11,407 nt of DNA from Thermoplasmata archaeon (GTDB taxonomy: Archaea > Thermoplasmatota > Thermoplasmata > Thermoplasmatales > Thermoplasmataceae). Location of the stretch: the NCBI GenBank assembly GCA_021797225.1, contig JAKAAE010000043.1, positions 1 through 11,407 of the forward strand. Direction: 5' to 3'. The translations under genes were made by a program, and so were the position numbers. Positions 7,744-11,407 of this stretch are shown here, piece after piece. Within the stretch, counting starts at the first letter, position 1, and each line of letters opens with the position of its first letter. The notes under the pieces are model-generated. The model made no database searches and was not told the origin of the DNA. It saw only the letters and a program-made list of their open reading frames with translations.

Positions 7744-7764
7744 AATTTCCATATTATGGAAATT
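7744..7764. repeat. Perfect 10+1+10 palindrome over a start codon
   Basis: The arms AATTTCCATA (7744-7753) and TATGGAAATT (7755-7764) are exact reverse complements around a single central T at 7754. The ATG at 7756 lies in the right arm, and the TATA-like box is 10 nt upstream. As DNA this is the geometry of an operator for a dimeric repressor at the transcription start; as RNA it could hide the start codon. Both functions are inference. Confidence 0.6.
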
Positions 7765-8145
7765 TTCAAAAAGGAGAGGATAATAACCACCACAAAAAGT
7801 GTAGATGATCTTGTCAAGGCTTTTTCAACGTATCTGACCGATAATAAATGGAGAGTGCAGAGTAATATACAACCCGATAAAGCCATACTGCAGGCCCAAA
7901 AATTCGGTATTCTTAGGGGACTCGTTGCTGCTGACAGGGCACTTACATTTATATTCACATCAGATTCTGGACAGGTTAAAGTTGAGGTTGGAGTCGGAAG
8001 GCTCCTTGGAGATATTGCAGTTACAGCAATAGAGGTTATCCTTATTTCTGAAATATTTATCGTTGTAGATATCCCAGAAATTGCATGGTCAGATCATGTG
8101 GAGAAGGAGCTTCTGGATGAACTGCAAAATATTGCTAATCAATAA
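7756..8145 (+). CDS. Small protein of unknown function with a hydrophobic segment
   Basis: I do not recognise the family with confidence. The 129-aa product begins MEIFKKERIITTTKS, continues with a K/Q/N-rich strand-helix region (KWRVQSNIQPDKAILQAQK at 31-49), a GILRG turn, a beta-like stretch LTFIF...VKVEVGVGRLLG at 63-85, a hydrophobic segment at about 86-106 and an acidic C-terminal helix (HVEKELLDELQNI). The order resembles small bacterial and archaeal domains that pair a short alpha/beta unit with a hydrophobic helix, which is only an impression. The start at 7756 is chosen because a TATA-like box sits about 26 nt upstream; an in-frame ATG at 7696 would add a 20-residue Q/N-rich extension and make it 149 aa. 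A perfect palindrome covers the start codon. It stands alone on this strand, 159 nt from the divergent phosphatase start. Confidence 0.7.
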   Translation: MEIFKKERIITTTKSVDDLVKAFSTYLTDNKWRVQSNIQPDKAILQAQKFGILRGLVAADRALTFIFTSDSGQVKVEVGVGRLLGDIAVTAIEVILISEIFIVVDIPEIAWSDHVEKELLDELQNIANQ

Positions 8146-8274
8146 TAACTTCGCTCAATCGCGATTTATAGATGGAAAAGTAGTTGTTGTGGGCAATAGA
8201 ACAATAAATAAATTATTATCATGAATTTTCACTGCTATTAGCTCTGATAAAATTAATCTTAAAGACAGAAATAC

Positions 8275-9445
8275 ATGAATAGGGAGGAGTTTTTTACATT
8301 TCCGGTATACACCTCGAGATTAATTTACGGCATTACCTGGTTTGCCATAGCTCCAGCTTTTATTTTAATCGAAAGTCAACTTCAGCTATCGGAACTGGAA
8401 ATAGGGTTTGTTGCAACAAGTTTCTTTATAGGATTAATGCCATTTCAATTTATCGGCGGAATTTTTGCTTCAAGGATTTCCCCGAGACATATAGCAGTAG
8501 CAGGACTATTCATAATAGGATTATTTTCTATTCTAACAGGTGAATCGCAAAACTTCGCAGAGACCTTTATAACGCATATGTCTGTTGGCATCGGTAGTGC
8601 CATGTTCTCATCTCCGGCACTGGCACTTTTAACAAGAGGAAATGATAGCAAAACGGTATCACGAAGGACCGGAATGTATAATGCTCTGTTCGGAATAGGT
8701 TCAGGAATAGGCATCACAGGATGGATTATTATTGACTCCATTACCGGATGGAGAATTTCAATGTTCATTTCTGGAATTCTGGCACTTGCAGTAATATCTT
8801 TTATGCTTCATTTCAAAGAAGAATCCGTTACTGTAAATAAATCCGGAGATTTCTCTGTCAATTTCAAGAAAATTATAATGAATAAATACAGGTGGATGCT
8901 AGGATTTTCGGCAGGAATCGGTGCACTGTCTGAAACAGTTATCGGTCAAATGTTCGTATATTATTCTGAAAAAAACACACATTATGAGTCGGCTCGATTC
9001 AGGAATTACTGTATCTATATACTTTATAATGGGAATATTCGGTGGGTATCTCTACGGAAGATATTTCGGAATGGCGGATCACAAAACACTTATTTATGTA
9101 TATACTGGTATAACCGCTTCTCTGCTGTTTAAATCTATCCCATTTGTTAGTAATATCTACATTTTAATAGCAACAGTGTGGATTATCGGCATATTAACAG
9201 TAGCTATGCTTACAATGGTTTATTATACGGTCATGTCCATGGAACGTAATAACAGGACCGTGTCATTTTCACTGGGATTCAATAATTTCATGCAGAAGAT
9301 TATAGAGGTAGTTTCACCAGCACTGTTTGTATATATAGCATTAAATATGAATTATGAAGATTCATGGTATATACTGGGAATTTCAGGCCTGATTATGGTA
9401 TTCCTCTATCCAGAACTGTATAAAAGTTTGGATGTCTATTTTTAG
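8275..9445 (+). pseudogene. Major facilitator superfamily transporter disrupted by one frameshift
   Basis: Two overlapping frames together make one transporter. The first runs from the ATG at 8275 and gives good MFS-like sequence to codon 232 (about 8970), then nonsense to a stop at 9132. The matching C-terminal half continues in the next frame (after about 8976) to a stop at 9443-9445. Removing one A from the seven-A run at 8969-8975 joins MFVYYSEK to THIMSRLDSGITVS and yields 389 aa, a normal MFS length. Motif A is degenerate (GGIFASRISPRH at 61-72, S instead of the usual Asp). A weak AT-rich box (8247-8255) lies about 24 nt before the ATG. Whether this is a sequencing error, a recent pseudogene, or slippage-dependent expression cannot be told here. 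The substrate is unknown. Confidence 0.82.
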
Positions 9446-9499
9446 AACGAGGTAGATATATTGCAGAATCCGAATTATGTTCATGCAAAAATTAATATA

Positions 9500-9510
9500 C
9501 ATATTTTAAT
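9500..9510 (+). promoter_or_regulatory. Putative TATA box of the secreted-protein/MFS operon
   Basis: CATATTTTAAT is centred about 26 nt before the ATG at 9531. A second TATA-like run (9515-9529) lies too close to the ATG for a leaderless start. The whole region is AT-rich, which weakens the call. Confidence 0.35.
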
Positions 9511-9530
9511 TACTTTTATATGTATATAAT

Positions 9531-10151
9531 ATGAGAAATAAAAAACATTTAGCAGTCTTAATATCTATCTTGATAATTTCAACATCCCTTGCTGGAATTT
9601 ATTATTATGAAAACGAAAATCCACTGCATGTCAATGCAATTAAAAAAATCAATACAGGTGCAAAACTTAATAATGTAACTAATGATCAAAATGGTATTTA
9701 TGACATAAAATTGATTCCAAATATGCAGGATTCAGAAATTGCAGACGAAATAACCAGCTATTCAATATCAATATATATGGAAACGCCAAAATCTATTGAC
9801 ATACATTTTACAGATAATCCGGCGTGCAACGTAGAAATTTTAAACAAAACTTTGTATTTTCATAATAGCACTGTTAAATTGAATGGTAGTATTCTGCAGA
9901 ATATCAGCTTAGAATGGTATAATTATTTTAATACAACATGTAAAAATCAGATAGAATCTTATGAAAATGGCTCGAGTTCATTATCTATGCAGGTATACGC
10001 ATTTGCGGACATACGTACTTACGGCAAAATATATGAGTATACCTACTTCAATAACATACCTTACAATCCAATAAAAATTCTGAGCGCCAACTACTTTAAT
10101 TATTCGTTAAACGTGAATTTTTATATAGATAACTATATGTGTATTCCATGA
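9531..10151 (+). CDS. Secreted or membrane-anchored protein rich in N-glycosylation sites, unknown function
   Basis: I do not recognise this 206-aa protein. It starts with a basic MRNKKH followed by one hydrophobic segment (about 7-23), which fits an uncleaved signal anchor or signal peptide, so the rest should face outside. The exported part is Asn/Tyr/Ile/Ser-rich and beta-like. It has eight N-x-S/T sequons (N48, N105, N112, N118, N124, N134, N146, N190) and three cysteines (C99, C137, C204). Heavy N-glycosylation is common on surface proteins of acidophilic archaea, so a cell-surface role is reasonable inference. No catalytic motif is apparent. The MFS-like gene starts 18 nt downstream with a Shine-Dalgarno site, so the two form an operon and the protein may be an accessory of that transporter. 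The gene is clearly more AT-rich than the left half of the window (22-28% G+C in two hand-counted 60-base lines). Confidence 0.75.
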   Translation: MRNKKHLAVLISILIISTSLAGIYYYENENPLHVNAIKKINTGAKLNNVTNDQNGIYDIKLIPNMQDSEIADEITSYSISIYMETPKSIDIHFTDNPACNVEILNKTLYFHNSTVKLNGSILQNISLEWYNYFNTTCKNQIESYENGSSSLSMQVYAFADIRTYGKIYEYTYFNNIPYNPIKILSANYFNYSLNVNFYIDNYMCIP

Positions 10152-10155
10152 AATC

Positions 10156-10160
10156 AGGAG
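10156..10160 (+). promoter_or_regulatory. Shine-Dalgarno site of the last MFS-like gene
   Basis: AGGAG lies 9 nt before the ATG at 10170, in the 18-nt gap after the secreted-protein gene. It supports both the start choice and translation as a downstream cistron of the same mRNA. Confidence 0.55.
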
Positions 10161-10169
10161 TCTGCTAAA

Positions 10170-11285
10170 ATGAATAATGATGGTCAGTTAATTGTTTCAT
10201 CAAACCTTATTAATGGGCTTGGCTACTTTATTTTTACCTCTCTTTTTTTAATTTTATTTGTGAAGGAGGGCTTTAACACTGTAATATATTCAGTAATTTA
10301 TGCATCATCACTTATAATAGAGGCAGTGGTATTATTTTTTAACCCGAGAATTATTAATCGATTGGGACTGAAATATTCAGCTATCTTGTTTTATATCATT
10401 CCGGGTATTGGGATTTTTTTAAGTGTATCATTCAACGAGTTGCCGTTAATATGGTTCGGCTACATTCTTTTCATCGTCGGTGGTGCTGGATGGGCTCCTC
10501 TAGCAACAATGATCAGTAAAATATCCAGTGAGGAAACATTCACAAAAAATCTTGTAAATTTAATATCAACAAGCATACGGATTGGCTATATAATTGGAGG
10601 TATATTGACATTTGCAGCTGTATTTCTGGACAATTACCTTAGAATAACACTGACGGTGTCGTCCTTAATTGTCGTGATATCAGGATTGCCGCTTATCTTT
10701 CTCAGGAGATATGAATCCGGAGAAATAACAACTTCAATCGGGATAAAATCAATATTTAAATCACTGGGTTATGGAGCCATATCCCAGCTTACATTTATCT
10801 TCGTTCCATTATTACCGCTATTTCTTTATGACAGAAAAATCTTAATTTATTTTATACCATTATTTCTATTATTTAGATATTTTGGTGCAATAGTAATAGG
10901 CCGTGCCATATCCACAAAATTTGACCATAATAAAAATTTTGTCCTCTTAATACAGTTTGTCCTTCTTGTATCTGTTTTATTGTTTCTTCTTCCTTACTGG
11001 TACACCATATTGATAGCACTGTTCCTTATAGGGATAGGAGGCATGAATCATAATTTCTATTTCTCCATATATGCCAGAGAAAATAGAGAAATTTCTAGTT
11101 CCTCTGCATTTTCAATAGGCGTATTGATTTCGAGTGCTCTATTGATACTTACTGGAGGATATGTATACTCAATTTCCATATTTCTACTCCTGATAATATT
11201 AATTATAGCCCTGGCAATAGCAATGATTATTAGTTATTTTTTAATTGAGCCCAATAGAAATAAGAACGTTTCAATCCCACTTTAA
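10170..11285 (+). CDS. Divergent MFS-like membrane protein
   Basis: The 371-aa protein is almost entirely hydrophobic, with about 11-12 predicted helices and a charged central loop near 175-190 (FLRRYESGE). The first half has an eroded MFS motif A, NPRIINRLGLKYS at 58-70, in which N63 replaces the usual Asp. A small-residue GYILFIVGGAGWAPLA segment (about 97-112) matches MFS helix 4. It is 20-40 residues shorter than the two intact transporters upstream, mainly from short loops. MFS membership is likely but not certain, and the substrate is unknown. It is the second gene of an AT-rich operon after a secreted, sequon-rich protein, which suggests a transporter with an external partner. The gene ends 13 nt from the 3' end of the convergent tRNA gene. 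Confidence 0.75.
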   Translation: MNNDGQLIVSSNLINGLGYFIFTSLFLILFVKEGFNTVIYSVIYASSLIIEAVVLFFNPRIINRLGLKYSAILFYIIPGIGIFLSVSFNELPLIWFGYILFIVGGAGWAPLATMISKISSEETFTKNLVNLISTSIRIGYIIGGILTFAAVFLDNYLRITLTVSSLIVVISGLPLIFLRRYESGEITTSIGIKSIFKSLGYGAISQLTFIFVPLLPLFLYDRKILIYFIPLFLLFRYFGAIVIGRAISTKFDHNKNFVLLIQFVLLVSVLLFLLPYWYTILIALFLIGIGGMNHNFYFSIYARENREISSSSAFSIGVLISSALLILTGGYVYSISIFLLLIILIIALAIAMIISYFLIEPNRNKNVSIPL

Positions 11286-11298
11286 TTATAACTATTTA

Positions 11299-11373
11299 CG
11301 GGCTCGGTGGGATTTGGACCCACGATCACCGACTTAGAAGGACGGTGCCTTATCCATACTAGGCCACGAGCCC
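11299..11373 (-). tRNA. tRNA-Arg (anticodon UCU)
   Basis: Read on the minus strand the 75-nt gene folds as a full cloverleaf. Acceptor arms GGGCTCG and CGAGCCC pair over 7 bp, with discriminator G and no encoded CCA. The D stem is GCCT/AGGC with a loop containing GG. The anticodon stem is CCGTC/GTCGG with one U-U mismatch (30:40) and loop CTTCTAA, giving anticodon TCT, which decodes AGA/AGG. The variable loop is TGATC and the T stem is GTGGG/CCCAC. G15-C48 and U8-A14 can form, and G15 would be the archaeosine site that QueC-derived preQ0 serves. The T loop TCCAAAT has C at position 55 instead of the almost invariant U. No intron is present. Confidence 0.95.
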
Positions 11374-11393
11374 GCTTCCAATATTTTAGGATA

Positions 11394-11402
11394 TAATATA
11401 AG
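11394..11402 (-). promoter_or_regulatory. Putative TATA box of tRNA-Arg
   Basis: CTTATATTA on the minus strand is centred 25 nt upstream of the mature tRNA 5' end, as expected for an archaeal box A promoter with a very short or absent 5' leader. Confidence 0.5.
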
Positions 11403-11407
11403 TATTT

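Noticed and set aside
7696..7755. Upstream in-frame ATG extending the small unknown protein by 20 residues.
   Set aside because: The extension is Q/N-rich and unlike a folded start, and the best TATA-like box fits the ATG at 7756. It is kept only as an alternative.
8146..8274. 129-nt gap before the frameshifted MFS gene, with a small AATCGCGATT palindrome at 8157-8166.
   Set aside because: No open frame or RNA gene is visible, and a 10-nt palindrome is too short to support a functional call.
8968..8987. A AAA AAC in frame at the MFS frameshift looks like a classic -1 ribosomal slippery heptamer.
   Set aside because: A -1 shift there meets a TGA at 8985-8987. The C-terminal half lies in the +1 (equivalently -2) frame, so standard -1 frameshifting cannot produce it.
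9446..11407. Possible attachment-site copy of the tRNA-Arg 3' end, which would mark an integrated element.
   Set aside because: By eye I found no second copy of the T-arm or acceptor sequence, and no integrase gene is in the window.
1..11407. Search for CRISPR repeats, insertion sequences or toxin-antitoxin and defence genes.
   Set aside because: No regularly spaced repeats, transposase motifs, terminal inverted repeats or defence domains were seen.

Overview
The window looks like a piece of an archaeal chromosome, most likely from a Thermoplasmatales-type acidophile (Ferroplasma/Acidiplasma/Cuniculiplasma-like). I infer this from protein style, moderate-to-low G+C, an archaeal tRNA with no encoded CCA, and AT-rich TATA-like boxes about 25-31 nt upstream of start codons that have no leader or Shine-Dalgarno site. 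The genus is a guess; archaeal origin is much firmer.

Layout. Bases 1-1094 hold the 3' part of a membrane GT-C-like glycosyltransferase gene (+ strand) whose end overlaps, tail to tail, a minus-strand housekeeping block (1024-3711). Read in transcription order, this block is a D-2-hydroxyacid (glyoxylate/hydroxypyruvate/D-glycerate) dehydrogenase, queC (preQ0 synthase, for archaeosine in tRNA) and hemB (porphobilinogen synthase, for heme). A divergent promoter region at 3712-3815 leads into a plus-strand membrane block: a DedA-family protein and two tandem, translationally coupled MFS transporters (to 6976). A minus-strand histidine phosphatase (6997-7596) converges on it. Next come a small uncharacterised protein (about 7756-8145), a third MFS gene broken by one frameshift at an A7 run (8275-9445), and an AT-rich two-gene unit of a secreted or membrane-anchored, N-glycosylation-site-rich protein plus a divergent 371-aa MFS-like protein (9531-11285). 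A minus-strand tRNA-Arg(UCU) closes the window.

How the parts fit. The left half is core metabolism (heme, deazaguanine tRNA modification, central carbon). The right half is almost all membrane and cell-surface genes, with four MFS-like proteins in about 6.8 kb, and it becomes markedly more AT-rich after about 9.5 kb, which suggests accessory or recently acquired DNA next to a tRNA gene. Expression signals form a coherent picture: first genes of transcription units have TATA boxes at leaderless distance, while downstream genes (second MFS, last MFS) have real Shine-Dalgarno sites.

I see no CRISPR array, insertion sequence, rRNA or defence operon. No stretch over 300 bases lacks a gene. The items most worth a second look are the frameshifted MFS gene, a perfect 10+1+10 palindrome over the start codon of the small unknown protein, and the secreted-glycoprotein/MFS pair. 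I did not find a clearly new multi-gene system.
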